A stretch of 64,000 nt of DNA, from NCBI GenBank assembly GCA_965206975.1, contig OZ242253.1:806001-870000 (forward strand). Reading direction: 5' to 3'. The notes beneath the pieces are model-generated. The model did not search any database. It had not been told where the DNA came from and saw only the letters and a list, made by a program, of their open reading frames with translations. The position numbers and the translations under genes are program-made. The number at the start of each line of letters is the position of its first letter. Positions within the stretch are counted from its first letter, which is position 1. Source of the DNA: JAAXGI01 sp965206975. GTDB lineage: Bacteria; Gemmatimonadota; Gemmatimonadetes; Longimicrobiales; Gaopeijiaceae. Shown here in pieces: positions 1-8,210 of the stretch.

Positions 1-53
1 TGATAGGTGATGTCCCGGTACTCCCTGACCTCCGTCCAGCTGGGACCGCTCAT
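1..53 (-). CDS. menB: 1,4-dihydroxy-2-naphthoyl-CoA synthase, N-terminal fragment
   Basis: Only the first 17 codons are inside the window; the gene continues past position 1. The ATG is the complement of 51-53 and is preceded by a GAGGAGG ribosome-binding site in the complement of 61-71. The visible peptide has a Trp near the start followed by EYRDITY, which matches the W..(E)YxDIxYE opening of MenB proteins. It lies 31 bp downstream of menD on the same strand, the usual place for menB in a menF-menD-menB operon. MenB closes the second ring of the naphthoquinone by a Dieckmann-type condensation. The identification rests on a short match plus context, so it is probable rather than certain. Confidence 0.6.
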   Translation of the reverse strand, partial: MSGPSWTEVREYRDITY

Positions 54-84
54 CCCCCCCTCCTCGTCGTCTTGGCCACGGTAT

Positions 85-1935
85 TCACCCTCTTCCCGAA
101 CTCACGGAAACGCCCAGTGCGGATGCGATCTTCCGGACCGCCTCCACCCGCCCCGCCCGGTTCGCCTCGCGGTCGGTCCGCACTTCAAGGATCGCGCTCC
201 CCCCGAGCTCCGCCACCGCCGTCCACGCGTCCTCGAGCGCTGTGAAGGGACCGGCTTCCCCCGGGGGGCGCTCCCCGCCGCCGGGCGACCGGAGGTCCAC
301 CCTCACGTGCGGGAGTCCGTGAAGCGCTGCCAGGTGGCTCAGGTCGAGGCCGTGCGGGGTCACGAAGAGGGGGGTGAAGGCCGGTTCGTAGGAGCGGATC
401 GGGAGGAAGTGGAAGATCCCCCCGCCGTCGTTGTTCAGCACCACGAGGAGGACCCGGACTCCGGGCGCCCGGAGGCTCGCGAGGCCGTTCGAATCGTGGA
501 GGAGCGCAAGGTCCCCGACCACGGCAACGACCCGCCTCCCTGACGCGAGGGCAACTCCGGCCGCGGTGGAGACCACGCCGTCGATCCCGCTCGCCCCTCG
601 GTTTCCGAGCACCGTGAGCGCCCCGCCCCGGTGGGGGACGAAGGTGTCCACGTCCCGGATCGGCATGGAGTTCGACACGAAGAGGAGCGCCTCCTCCGGG
701 ATCCGGCTTGCGATCTCCGCGACGGCAAGTGCCTCGAAGGGCGGGTCTCCCGCGAGGGCGCACACTCCCGCCCGGACATCGGACTCGAGCTCGCGCCACG
801 CCTCGAGCCACGCACCGCGCGGGGCAAGGCCTCGCCGCCCGGCCTCCGCGAGACCGGTGAGGAACCGGGCGGGATCCGCCCCGATCCACTCGGTGGCGAG
901 CGCCGCGTGGTCCCGCCAGCGGCCCGCGCCGCTCACGACGACGGTGGGGACTCCCTCCATGGACTCGAGCCACTCCGCGAGCACCTTCGACGTGGGTGCA
1001 AGGCCTACCCGGACGATCAGGTCCGGCGCGAGCGCTCCCCGGACGCGGGCGCTCGAGAGCGCCAGGTCGTAGCCCCCGACGAGCCCCGGGCTCCCTGCCG
1101 GCCCCGGGCCCGGATAGCGGGCCCCGGATAGCGGATCGGCGAGGAGCGGGATCCCCGTCACCGCCGACGCCCGTCCGAGGAGTGGGCCCACCTCCCATGG
1201 CCGCGAGACGACCCCGCCGATGAGGAGGGGCGCGCGGGCGCGGCGGAGCGCCGCCAAGAGACGCGCGAGCTCCCCCTCGGGGAGCTCCGAACGGCGCTCC
1301 CCGACGCGCGTCCAGGGCAATCCCCCCGCCCGCCCGGCGGCTCCCGGTGTGGCGGCTTCGGCGAGCCCCGGGCGGAGGTCGCCCTCGACCGGGGTGGGAT
1401 CGAGCGGGAGGTCGAAGGGAACGTTCAGGTGGACCGGCCCGGCGGGCTCTCCGAGCGCGTGGGCCATGCCCCGGCAGACGACGGACCTGAGGCTCCGGAG
1501 GACCGCATCGGAGAGCTCGCCGGGGAAAAGCTCCTCGAAGAAGCGGACGTACCCGCCGAAGATGCCCCGCTGCTCGATCGTCTGATTCGCGTCCGCGCCC
1601 CTGAGCCGAGGGGGGCGGTCGGCGGTCAGGAGGATGAGGGGCGTCTCCCCCTGCGCCGCCTCCACGACGGCCGGCATGAGATTCGGGACGGCCGTCCCGG
1701 AGGTCGTGATTACGGCGGCCGGCCGCCCCGTCGCCTTCCCTGCGCCGAGGGCGAGGAAGCCGGCGGAGCGCTCGTCGATTTGCGTAGAGATCCTGAGGCG
1801 TGAGTCCGTCGCAGCCGCGAGGACGAGCGGGGTCGAGCGCGAGCCCGGCGAGACGATCACGTGCTCGACGCCCGAACGCGCGAGCTCGTCGATCAGAACC
1901 CGGCCCCAGAGCTCGTTTCGGTTCCGGAAAGTCAT
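85..1935 (-). CDS. menD: 2-succinyl-5-enolpyruvyl-6-hydroxy-3-cyclohexene-1-carboxylate synthase (MenD)
   Basis: This thiamine-diphosphate enzyme joins isochorismate and 2-oxoglutarate in menaquinone synthesis, in the cytosol. The 616-residue length is normal or slightly long for MenD. The N-terminus reads NRNELWGRVLIDELARSGV then SPGSRSTPL, the MenD signature. The ThDP-activating Glu lies in IDERSAGFLALG (about residue 54). The C-terminal ThDP/Mg site is visible as GDLALLHDSNGL followed by LNNDGGGIF (about residues 467-500). The ATG complement of 1933-1935 gives the conserved N-terminus directly. menF lies 75 bp upstream and menB 31 bp downstream on the same strand. The pathway implies menaquinone as respiratory quinone. 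Confidence 0.96.
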   Translation of the reverse strand: MTFRNRNELWGRVLIDELARSGVEHVIVSPGSRSTPLVLAAATDSRLRISTQIDERSAGFLALGAGKATGRPAAVITTSGTAVPNLMPAVVEAAQGETPLILLTADRPPRLRGADANQTIEQRGIFGGYVRFFEELFPGELSDAVLRSLRSVVCRGMAHALGEPAGPVHLNVPFDLPLDPTPVEGDLRPGLAEAATPGAAGRAGGLPWTRVGERRSELPEGELARLLAALRRARAPLLIGGVVSRPWEVGPLLGRASAVTGIPLLADPLSGARYPGPGPAGSPGLVGGYDLALSSARVRGALAPDLIVRVGLAPTSKVLAEWLESMEGVPTVVVSGAGRWRDHAALATEWIGADPARFLTGLAEAGRRGLAPRGAWLEAWRELESDVRAGVCALAGDPPFEALAVAEIASRIPEEALLFVSNSMPIRDVDTFVPHRGGALTVLGNRGASGIDGVVSTAAGVALASGRRVVAVVGDLALLHDSNGLASLRAPGVRVLLVVLNNDGGGIFHFLPIRSYEPAFTPLFVTPHGLDLSHLAALHGLPHVRVDLRSPGGGERPPGEAGPFTALEDAWTAVAELGGSAILEVRTDREANRAGRVEAVRKIASALGVSVSSGRG

Positions 1936-2010
1936 CGGGCGGAAGCTACCGGGCCGGGCCGGGGGAATCCAGACGCGAGCCTCCCCACCACCGCCCGGGG
2001 AAGGAGGCGC

Positions 2011-3453
2011 TCAGGCGATCTCCGCGCTTTCCCCGCACCCGACCCTGAGCGCCCTCAGCGCGGGCTCGAGCTTGAGCGCCGTCTCCGCCCACTCCGCCTC
2101 GGGGCTCGAGCCCTCCACGATCCCGGCACCGGCGAAGAGGCGCCAGCGCCGGCCGGCGCCGACCGCCGCCCGGAGGGCTGGGACGAAATCCCCTTCGCCC
2201 GCGAGGTCGAACCACCCGATAGGCCCCGCATACCACCCCCGATCGAAGGGCTCGGCCGCCCGGATGAGCGGGTGGGCCGCGTCGCGCGGACTCCCGCAAA
2301 CGGCCGGGGTCGGGTGGAGCGCCTCGACGAGGGAGAGGATATCCTCCCCCGGGGCCGCGAGGCCGGTGATTCCCGTCTCCAGGTGCTGGATCCGGGCGAG
2401 CGCCAGGACGCGGGGATCCTTCTCGACTTTCATCTCCGAGAGCCGGTCCGTGAGCGCGACCACCATCTCCTCGGCGGTGAGCTCGTGCTCGATCCGGTCC
2501 TTCTCGCTCTCGAGGAGGGCGAGCGCGAACTCGTGGTCTTCGTCGTCGCTTCCCCCGCGGGGGATCGAGCCCGCCACGGCCGTCGCACGGAACCGGCCCC
2601 GCCTGAGCTCGGCGAGAATCTCGGGCGCAGCCCCGAGAAAGGTGTCCTCCGCGTGAGGCTGGAAGAAGTAGACGTGCGCCCGCCGATTCTCTGCGCGGAG
2701 AAAATCGAGGCTCGCGAGCGGGTCCACGGGGCGGGGGAATTCGGCGTTGAGGACCCTCGCGAGGACGGCCTTTCGAAGCGTGCCCTCACCGAGCTCCCGG
2801 AGGACCGCCTCCACCGCCTCATTCCAGTGCGCGCGCTCGGTACCCTCGACTCCGCCACCCGCATCCCCCGCCGGGGGCGCCCCCGCCGAGGGATGCGGCC
2901 GCTCGAGCACCGCGCCGCCCAACTCCCACTCGGGCGGGCGGGCGGGCACGGGCGCTCGGAGCGCGTCCACGGCACGTCCGGCGAGCCTCTCCGTCTCCGG
3001 GTCGGATCCCGGCATCCCCCACGGAGTGATCCCCGCGACCCGGAGGCGAGTCTCCCCGCCCCTGGCCTCCAGGATCACGCGGGGCAGGATGAATCCCGCC
3101 GGGGGAAATCCCGACCAGACCGCCTCCCCCCCAGATTCGTCCAGGAAGGAGAAACCCCCAAAGAAGCGCGGACGCTCGCGGAAGGGGAGGCTCCCCCAGT
3201 CCGTATAGATGCGGCGGAAGATTCGCCGGGCCTCGCTTCGGACCGCATCGAAACGGGAGCCCCCGAGGCCGGGCGTGGCCTCGACCCGGGAGAGCGCCCC
3301 CCCCCAGGCGACCCACCTGTCCTGCCGGCCCCAGAAGCCGCGGGGCTCGCCCTCGAGCGACTTGAGGAAAACGATCGGATCCGCATCCGGAGCGTCGAAG
3401 ACGTCCTTGTGGAATCCGGATCTCGCGGGGACCGGGGTGAGGGGCGGAGGCAT
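2011..3453 (-). CDS. menF: isochorismate synthase (chorismate-binding enzyme)
   Basis: Converts chorismate to isochorismate, the committed step into menaquinone (or a catecholate siderophore, although menD next door makes menaquinone the likely use). The protein has 480 residues with a poorly conserved N-terminal half and a typical chorismate-binding C-terminal domain: LRKAVLAR with the catalytic-base Lys, AVAGSIPRG, a DRIEHELT-type stretch, LHPTPAVCGSP, and the Mg-binding segment near the end around AGAGIVEGSSPEAEWAET. It starts the men operon. The ATG (complement of 3451-3453) has no Shine-Dalgarno sequence: only a C-run lies between it and a -10-like TATATT (see the promoter entry). The entC/pabB-type alternatives are disfavoured by the GSIPRG motif and by context. 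Confidence 0.93.
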   Translation of the reverse strand: MPPPLTPVPARSGFHKDVFDAPDADPIVFLKSLEGEPRGFWGRQDRWVAWGGALSRVEATPGLGGSRFDAVRSEARRIFRRIYTDWGSLPFRERPRFFGGFSFLDESGGEAVWSGFPPAGFILPRVILEARGGETRLRVAGITPWGMPGSDPETERLAGRAVDALRAPVPARPPEWELGGAVLERPHPSAGAPPAGDAGGGVEGTERAHWNEAVEAVLRELGEGTLRKAVLARVLNAEFPRPVDPLASLDFLRAENRRAHVYFFQPHAEDTFLGAAPEILAELRRGRFRATAVAGSIPRGGSDDEDHEFALALLESEKDRIEHELTAEEMVVALTDRLSEMKVEKDPRVLALARIQHLETGITGLAAPGEDILSLVEALHPTPAVCGSPRDAAHPLIRAAEPFDRGWYAGPIGWFDLAGEGDFVPALRAAVGAGRRWRLFAGAGIVEGSSPEAEWAETALKLEPALRALRVGCGESAEIA

Positions 3454-3461
3454 AGGGGGGG

Positions 3462-3491
3462 AATATATACCGCGCTCCGCCGATCGGTCAG
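3462..3491 (-). promoter_or_regulatory. candidate near-leaderless promoter of the men operon
   Basis: On the minus strand there is TATATT (3462-3467), an 18-bp spacer and CTGACC (3486-3491, 4 of 6 matches to TTGACA). Only eight bases, a C-run and a T, separate the -10 box from the menF ATG, so transcription would begin at or within a few bases of the start codon. No purine-rich ribosome-binding site exists there. Sequence-based inference only. Confidence 0.5.
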
Positions 3492-3565
3492 CACTCGGCC
3501 CGCTGAGCCCCCGGGAGTCGCTCCTCCGGCAGGGGATCCGACCGGGACCGGGCGCCCACGGCGCT

Positions 3566-4075
3566 TCAGGAGAGGAGCGAGCCCGTGAGGATCACCGACG
3601 CCGTGCCGAGGGCCCACCCAACGACGACGTCCCCGGGGTAGTGGACGCCCAGGTAGCAGCGGGCGAGACCGACGGCGAGGGCGAGGGCGAGGACCGGGCC
3701 TCCGACCGCGATGGGGAGGCCAAGGAAGAGGGGGAGCGCGACCGAGAGCGTCGCGGAGGCGTGAGCCGAGGGGAAGGAGAAGCGGTCCGGCGCCTCGATC
3801 AGGGACGCAACGCCCACGGGAAGCGTCGGCCGGGACCGCGAGACGGCACGCTTCAGGAGCTGCGAGAGGAGGTGGGAGAGGATGAGGGCGAGCGCGCCGT
3901 GGCCGGCGCCCGGGACGGTCCCGGCGAGGAGGAGCACCGCGACGAGGGCGATGACCGGGGGGTCGCCGAGGTGGGTCGCGGCACGCAGCGCGAGCGTCAC
4001 CCACCGGCGGCGGTGCGCGACCGCGTGGAAGATCCGGCGGTCCACTGCGCCGACCCGAAGCGTGAGACCGTTCAC
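3566..4075 (-). CDS. PAP2-family membrane phosphatase
   Basis: A 169-residue integral membrane phosphatase of the type-2 phosphatidic-acid phosphatase family. The three signature motifs are present in order: KRAVSRSRP (KxxxxxxRP, about residues 76-84), PSAHAS in place of the common PSGHxx (about 101-106), and a third motif, ARCYLGVHYPGD, with catalytic Arg, His and Asp (about 139-150). Hydrophobic segments surround the motifs. Likely substrates are lipid phosphates such as undecaprenyl diphosphate or phosphatidylglycerol phosphate; the sequence does not decide. The GTG start (complement of 4073-4075) has GAGGGA about ten bases upstream. It is transcribed towards menF but separated by 112 bp that include the men promoter, so it may be independent. 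Confidence 0.88.
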   Translation of the reverse strand: MNGLTLRVGAVDRRIFHAVAHRRRWVTLALRAATHLGDPPVIALVAVLLLAGTVPGAGHGALALILSHLLSQLLKRAVSRSRPTLPVGVASLIEAPDRFSFPSAHASATLSVALPLFLGLPIAVGGPVLALALAVGLARCYLGVHYPGDVVVGWALGTASVILTGSLLS

Positions 4076-4296
4076 TCTATACTATCCCTCCCGTTCGGAG
4101 GTGGGGGTAATGTAGCCGTTTCGCCGACGCCCCGCCTCACCTCCGGGAGCGGGTCCGGCCCGCCCGCCGGAAGGACACCTCGCGGAACACGCGACGGGGT
4201 TGCCTGTACGAGCCCGGGTCCCGAGCCTCGGTGCCGTACGCACATCCAATCCTGGGCCGCGACGTAGCGAAACCCGTGCGTACAGGAGACAGTCCC

Positions 4297-4908
4297 GTGA
4301 CAAAGTTGACACGCTCTTCGGCAGCTCCGTCCCGCTGCGTACCGCGGATCCCCGGCCGCTCCTCCGGCGCGCTCCTCCTGCTCCTTGCCGCACTCGGAGG
4401 AAGCGCGGAGGCGCAGACCCCCCCCCTCCCGACCGGAGGAACGGCCCCGGAACCGGGGTCGCCGGAGGCACTCATGGGCGAGTACCAGGAGATGCAGTCC
4501 CGCCTCGGGCAGCTCCAAGTCCAGGTGATCCGGGAGAATCCGGATCTCGAGGCACACCGGTCAGCGATAGACGAGCTGGTGAGCGAGGCGATGATGGAGT
4601 TCGATCCTGAGACGGAAACGCACATCGCGAGACTCGAGGCGCTGAGCGAAGAGGCGATGGCTGCGCAGCGCGCACAGGATGCGGAGACGATGCAGACGCT
4701 GATGGGGGAAATCGTCCAGATCCGCGCCGCGCTCAATGCCGCGCAGGCCGCCGCGGTGGCACGCGAGGACGTCCGGAGCGAGATCGAGAGCTTCGAGGCG
4801 GCGCTCATGCTGAAGCTCCGGGAGGTCGACCCGGAGGCACCCGGACTCGCAGCCCGCCTGGAGGAGCTCCGCGAGCTCCTCCAGGCGGGAGGAGCGGGGG
4901 GCGGCTAG
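4297..4908 (+). CDS. exported alpha-helical (coiled-coil) protein of unknown function
   Basis: A 203-residue protein I do not recognise. I chose the GTG at 4297 because ACAGGAG lies eight bases upstream and the resulting N-terminus is a signal peptide: basic head, then GALLLLLAALGGSAEAQ with a likely cleavage after AEA. The mature part is rich in Glu, Ala, Leu and Gln in heptad-like order from about residue 65 to the end, so it should form long helices or a periplasmic coiled coil. The C-terminus ends in a Gly tail. It is followed 45 bp later by an outer-membrane-type protein on the same strand, so an envelope role is likely but not specified. Confidence 0.7.
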   Translation: MTKLTRSSAAPSRCVPRIPGRSSGALLLLLAALGGSAEAQTPPLPTGGTAPEPGSPEALMGEYQEMQSRLGQLQVQVIRENPDLEAHRSAIDELVSEAMMEFDPETETHIARLEALSEEAMAAQRAQDAETMQTLMGEIVQIRAALNAAQAAAVAREDVRSEIESFEAALMLKLREVDPEAPGLAARLEELRELLQAGGAGGG

Positions 4909-4953
4909 GCCTTCTGGAGCGGACGCCCCCCACGCACGAGGACGGAAGCGAAC

Positions 4954-5733
4954 GTGCGAGCTAGCTCCCTGGCCCACGGGTTGGTCGTCCTCCTCGCCCT
5001 CCCGGCGAGCGCGGCCGCCCAGACGATCCTCAATACGGAGCGCTTTCAGGTCGACGAGGTCGACGGCCGTCACATGAGCGCCGAGGTCTCCCTCTCCTTC
5101 CAGAGCGGGAATGCCCACGTCCTCGACGCCTCGACCTCCGGGATGATCGGCACGCTCCGGGGCCGGCACTGGCCCCGAGCGATCTTCGGCGGGCGCTACC
5201 TCTCCACGAGGAAGAGCTCGGTGCTCGACGCGGAATTCCTGCAGCTTCGCTACTCCTACGTCTTCTCCTCGGCCACGCGCACCTTCCACTTCCTGCAGGC
5301 GCAGAAGAACCGGACGCTCCTCCTTCGGAGCCGATGGCTCGTCGGCGGGGGGGTCCGGACCACGGTCGCGAGCAGCAGGCGCGGAACGCTCGCGCTCGGG
5401 AGCGGGGTGATGGGCGAGTGGGAGGCGCTCGACCCGGACCGCCTCGGCGCGGAGGAGGGCCGAAGGGCGAGGGCGCTTCGAATGGCGAATCTCCTCGTAT
5501 TCTCGTGGGAGGCCGACCGGGGTCCCCGCATTCTCAACATCCTGTACGTGCAGCCGGACATCGCCGAATTCAGCGATGTCCGGATCCTGAACGACCTCGC
5601 CCTCATCGCACCGCTTACGGACCGGATCCGTTCGACGCTCTCCCTCGAATGGCGAAGGGACACCCGCCCGCCCGCCTCGCTCGAGAAGGACGACCTCCGG
5701 CTCACGGCGGGACTCGCGCTCGAGCTCCCCTGA
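4954..5733 (+). CDS. DUF481-like exported beta-barrel protein
   Basis: A 259-residue protein with an N-terminal signal peptide (HGLVVLLALPASAAAQ). The mature part alternates hydrophobic and polar residues in strands, with an NTERFQVDE opening, an FQSGN turn and a repeated pattern of Arg/Tyr-rich strands (LQLRYSYVF, LLLRSRWLVGGGV), as in DUF481/YdiY-type outer-membrane barrels. It ends with LTAGLALELP, an amphipathic last strand without the classical terminal Phe. The start is GTG at 4954 behind a weak purine stretch. Function beyond an envelope protein cannot be read from the sequence. It is probably co-transcribed with its neighbours. Confidence 0.65.
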   Translation: MRASSLAHGLVVLLALPASAAAQTILNTERFQVDEVDGRHMSAEVSLSFQSGNAHVLDASTSGMIGTLRGRHWPRAIFGGRYLSTRKSSVLDAEFLQLRYSYVFSSATRTFHFLQAQKNRTLLLRSRWLVGGGVRTTVASSRRGTLALGSGVMGEWEALDPDRLGAEEGRRARALRMANLLVFSWEADRGPRILNILYVQPDIAEFSDVRILNDLALIAPLTDRIRSTLSLEWRRDTRPPASLEKDDLRLTAGLALELP

Positions 5734-5870
5734 CTCGCACCCAGCCGGAACTTCCCCCGGTGCGGGGGCGTACCACACATCCAGACAGACGCAGGAGGTT
5801 CCACTGGGGGAGGGACCGTCCACAGCAGGCTGGACGCGTGATCACAACTCTCCGGGCGGGAAGGCTTCCC

Positions 5871-6806
5871 ATGGAACGATCGAGCGTGGCAGGTGCAGGA
5901 GTCCGAGGAAGGGCCCGCAGCGGACGAGCGAGGATCGGGGCCGGACCCCTCCTTCTGTCCCTCCTCCTTCCCCTCCTCCCGGGAGGCGGCACGCCCCCTC
6001 TCTCAGGACAGGAGTTCCCGGTCGCCTTCGGCCAGCCGGACCCCGACCCTGACTTCCTCTTCCGGCGACCGAGTTTCTCGATCGGGCTCCGGGGCGGGCT
6101 CTTCCTGCACGGCGCCGGGAGCGACCTCTTCGACTTCACGGAAGAGCGCTTCACGATCGATCGCTGCAACTTCCTGACCGTCGACCCCTGCGCGTACCGG
6201 GGGCCGGCCCTCGGGATCGACGCCTCCCTCTGGATCGGCGCGCGCGCCGAGATCATGCTCGGGATCGACGGGAGCTGGGTGAGCCTCAACTCCGAGTATC
6301 GGGACTTCACGGAGGACGACGGCAGCGCCGCGGGGCTCCCGATCCGCCAGACGACCCGGCTCGACCAGGGGCCCGCCCTCTCGGTCGGGGTTCGCTACTA
6401 TTTCAGCGACCGTGGCGAGCAGATCGGGCGGTTCGTCTGGGTCCCGAGGCGCTGGAACGCCTTCGCGGGAGCAGGGATCGGGATCGCCGGACACGGACTG
6501 ACCCTCTCGGGCGACTTCGTCCAGGAATACGCTTACGACCGGGACGCCGGGGTCGACGTACCGTGCCTCGAACATCCCGACGGGTGCCTCATCACTACCG
6601 AGGAGTTTTTCTCTGAAGGCCACGCCTTCGCCCCCTTCCTCGGGGCCGGACTCGAGCTCCGCCTGACCCCGCATACTGCGCTCATGCTCGAGGGCCGGTA
6701 CCTTTGGGGGAGTCACCGCCTCAGCAACGATTTCGCGTCGGACTTCGTCGAGCCCCTCGATCTCTCCGGGGCCCGGCTGACCTTGGGGATTTACTACGCC
6801 AACTGA
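5871..6806 (+). CDS. outer-membrane beta-barrel protein
   Basis: A 311-residue protein with an Arg-rich head and a hydrophobic signal segment (GPLLLSLLLPLLPGG) ending near SGQEFP. After it come barrel-like strands with Gly and aromatic residues (FSIGLRGGLFL, ALSVGVRYYF, AFAGAGIGIAGHGLTL, FLGAGLELRL, ARLTLGIYY). Two close Cys pairs (RCNFLTVDPC and PCLEHPDGC) could be loop disulfides. I chose ATG 5871 because GGAAGG lies just upstream; an in-frame GTG at 5838 is possible. The stop is immediately followed by the ATG of the next gene. Probably an OmpA/OmpW-like small barrel of unknown substrate. Confidence 0.7.
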   Translation: MERSSVAGAGVRGRARSGRARIGAGPLLLSLLLPLLPGGGTPPLSGQEFPVAFGQPDPDPDFLFRRPSFSIGLRGGLFLHGAGSDLFDFTEERFTIDRCNFLTVDPCAYRGPALGIDASLWIGARAEIMLGIDGSWVSLNSEYRDFTEDDGSAAGLPIRQTTRLDQGPALSVGVRYYFSDRGEQIGRFVWVPRRWNAFAGAGIGIAGHGLTLSGDFVQEYAYDRDAGVDVPCLEHPDGCLITTEEFFSEGHAFAPFLGAGLELRLTPHTALMLEGRYLWGSHRLSNDFASDFVEPLDLSGARLTLGIYYAN

Positions 6807-6818
6807 ATGGAGCCGATC

Positions 6819-8156
6819 ATGGGACGCCGAATCGTCGCATTACTTGGAATCCTGGCCCCGCTCGCGCTCCCCCTTCCCTCCGAGGGGGCGCTCCCCGCGG
6901 CCCAAGAGTCGTCGTGGCTCGCCTGGATCGGATGCTGGGAGGGCTCGGCGGAGGTCGGCGGGGATGAGGCGGCGACCTTCGTCGTCTGCTTCCGGCCGCT
7001 CACGACGGGAAACGGGACCGAGATCCGCACGTACACGGACGGCGAGCTCGTCTCCACCGAGCAGATGATCGCGGACGGCGAGGCTTACGCCGTCGAGGAG
7101 GGCGGCTGCGCCGGAGAGCGGACCGCGAACTGGTCGCGGGACGGGGCCCGCGTCTTCCTCTCCTCCGAGCTCAACTGCGGCGCGGGGGTGTCGAGGCACA
7201 CGAGAGGCCTCCTCTCGATCCTCCCAAGTGGCGAGGGGTGGGTGGAGGTGCAGTCCGTCCGAGCGGGCGACGGCTCCCCCCTCGTGGGGATCCGCACTTT
7301 CGTGCCCGCATCCGGGGACGCCCTCTCCGGGGGCCCGATCCTCGATCCATCCGCCGGGATCGAGGTCGCCGTGGCGACGGCACGCTCCCAAGCCGGAGGA
7401 CCGCTCACCCCCGACGCCCTGGTCGAGATCGTCGAGCGCACCGGTACCGACGTGACGAACGCCTTCCTGATCGAGCGGGGGGAACCCTTCGGACTTGATG
7501 GGGAAAGCCTGGTCGCGCTCTCCGGGCGTGGAGTGCCGGGTGAGGTCGTGGATGTCATGGTCGCGGTAAGCTATCCGGAGCGCTTCCAGCTGTCCGGTGC
7601 GGGAGAGGAGGGCGGCGAGGTCACCCCGGAGACCCGGCCCGCCGGGGCGGCCGCGGGGAACGTCTGGCCACGCCGGCGCGGGTTCCGGGGCTACTCCCCC
7701 TGGGACCTCGGATACGACCCCTACTGGGATCCCTTCTGGTCGAGCTCGTACCGGTTCGGATACGGCGCGTACGGCTACGGCGGACCCTACACGTCGTACG
7801 GACCCTACACGTCGTACGGCTACGGTGGGTACGGAGCCGGGTACGGGCCCTACACGTACGGCTACGGTGCCGGCACGTACCGCGCCCCGAGCCTCGTCTT
7901 CATCCAGCCGCCGACGGTCACGGACCGGGCCACGCTGAGCCGGAACCGGGGCGTGGTCCGAAGCGGGGGGGGAGGGCGGTCGCGCTCCGGGAACGACTCC
8001 GGACTCTCGCGCTCTCCGGCGAGAAGCGGCAGCGCCTCCCGGGCAGCCCCGCGCTCGTCCGGGCAAAGCTCCCCGTCCCGCGCCGCGCCCTCCTCCTCGG
8101 GCAGCTCCGGGGGCGGGGGCAGTTCGGAGAACGTTCGCCGGGCACGTCCGCGCTAG
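6819..8156 (+). CDS. exported protein with Tyr/Gly-rich repeats and a basic Ser/Arg/Gly tail
   Basis: A 445-residue protein of unknown function. An N-terminal signal peptide ends around residue 30. The next region (to about 235) is globular and includes WIGCWEGSAEV, reminiscent of DUF-type lipocalin-like 'WxGxW' folds, with four Cys. Residues from about 300 to 355 are a Tyr/Gly/Pro-rich tract with repeated GPYTSY units, and the last 85 residues are Ser/Gly/Arg-rich and strongly basic. ATG 6819 is preferred over the ATG directly behind the previous stop (6807) because GGAG sits seven bases before 6819. Such tails often mediate adhesion or phase-like assembly, but that is speculation here. Confidence 0.7.
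   Translation: MGRRIVALLGILAPLALPLPSEGALPAAQESSWLAWIGCWEGSAEVGGDEAATFVVCFRPLTTGNGTEIRTYTDGELVSTEQMIADGEAYAVEEGGCAGERTANWSRDGARVFLSSELNCGAGVSRHTRGLLSILPSGEGWVEVQSVRAGDGSPLVGIRTFVPASGDALSGGPILDPSAGIEVAVATARSQAGGPLTPDALVEIVERTGTDVTNAFLIERGEPFGLDGESLVALSGRGVPGEVVDVMVAVSYPERFQLSGAGEEGGEVTPETRPAGAAAGNVWPRRRGFRGYSPWDLGYDPYWDPFWSSSYRFGYGAYGYGGPYTSYGPYTSYGYGGYGAGYGPYTYGYGAGTYRAPSLVFIQPPTVTDRATLSRNRGVVRSGGGGRSRSGNDSGLSRSPARSGSASRAAPRSSGQSSPSRAAPSSSGSSGGGGSSENVRRARPR
7782..7817 (+). repeat. two-copy 18-bp tandem repeat (GPYTSY)
   Basis: Two identical 18-bp units (7782-7799 and 7800-7817) encode GPYTSY twice inside the Tyr/Gly-rich tract of the exported protein. A diverged third unit follows at about 7846-7862. 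The repeat is in frame, so copy-number change would lengthen or shorten the tract without a frameshift. Confidence 0.85.
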
Positions 8157-8210
8157 CGGTCCGGGCGAAGCTCGGGAAGACCAGGTAGGGAAACCGAAGC
8201 CGGGAAGCGC

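Noticed and set aside
7741..7870. Possible CRISPR-like repeats
   Set aside because: The repeats are in-frame codons for Tyr/Gly-rich peptides with no unique spacers between them.
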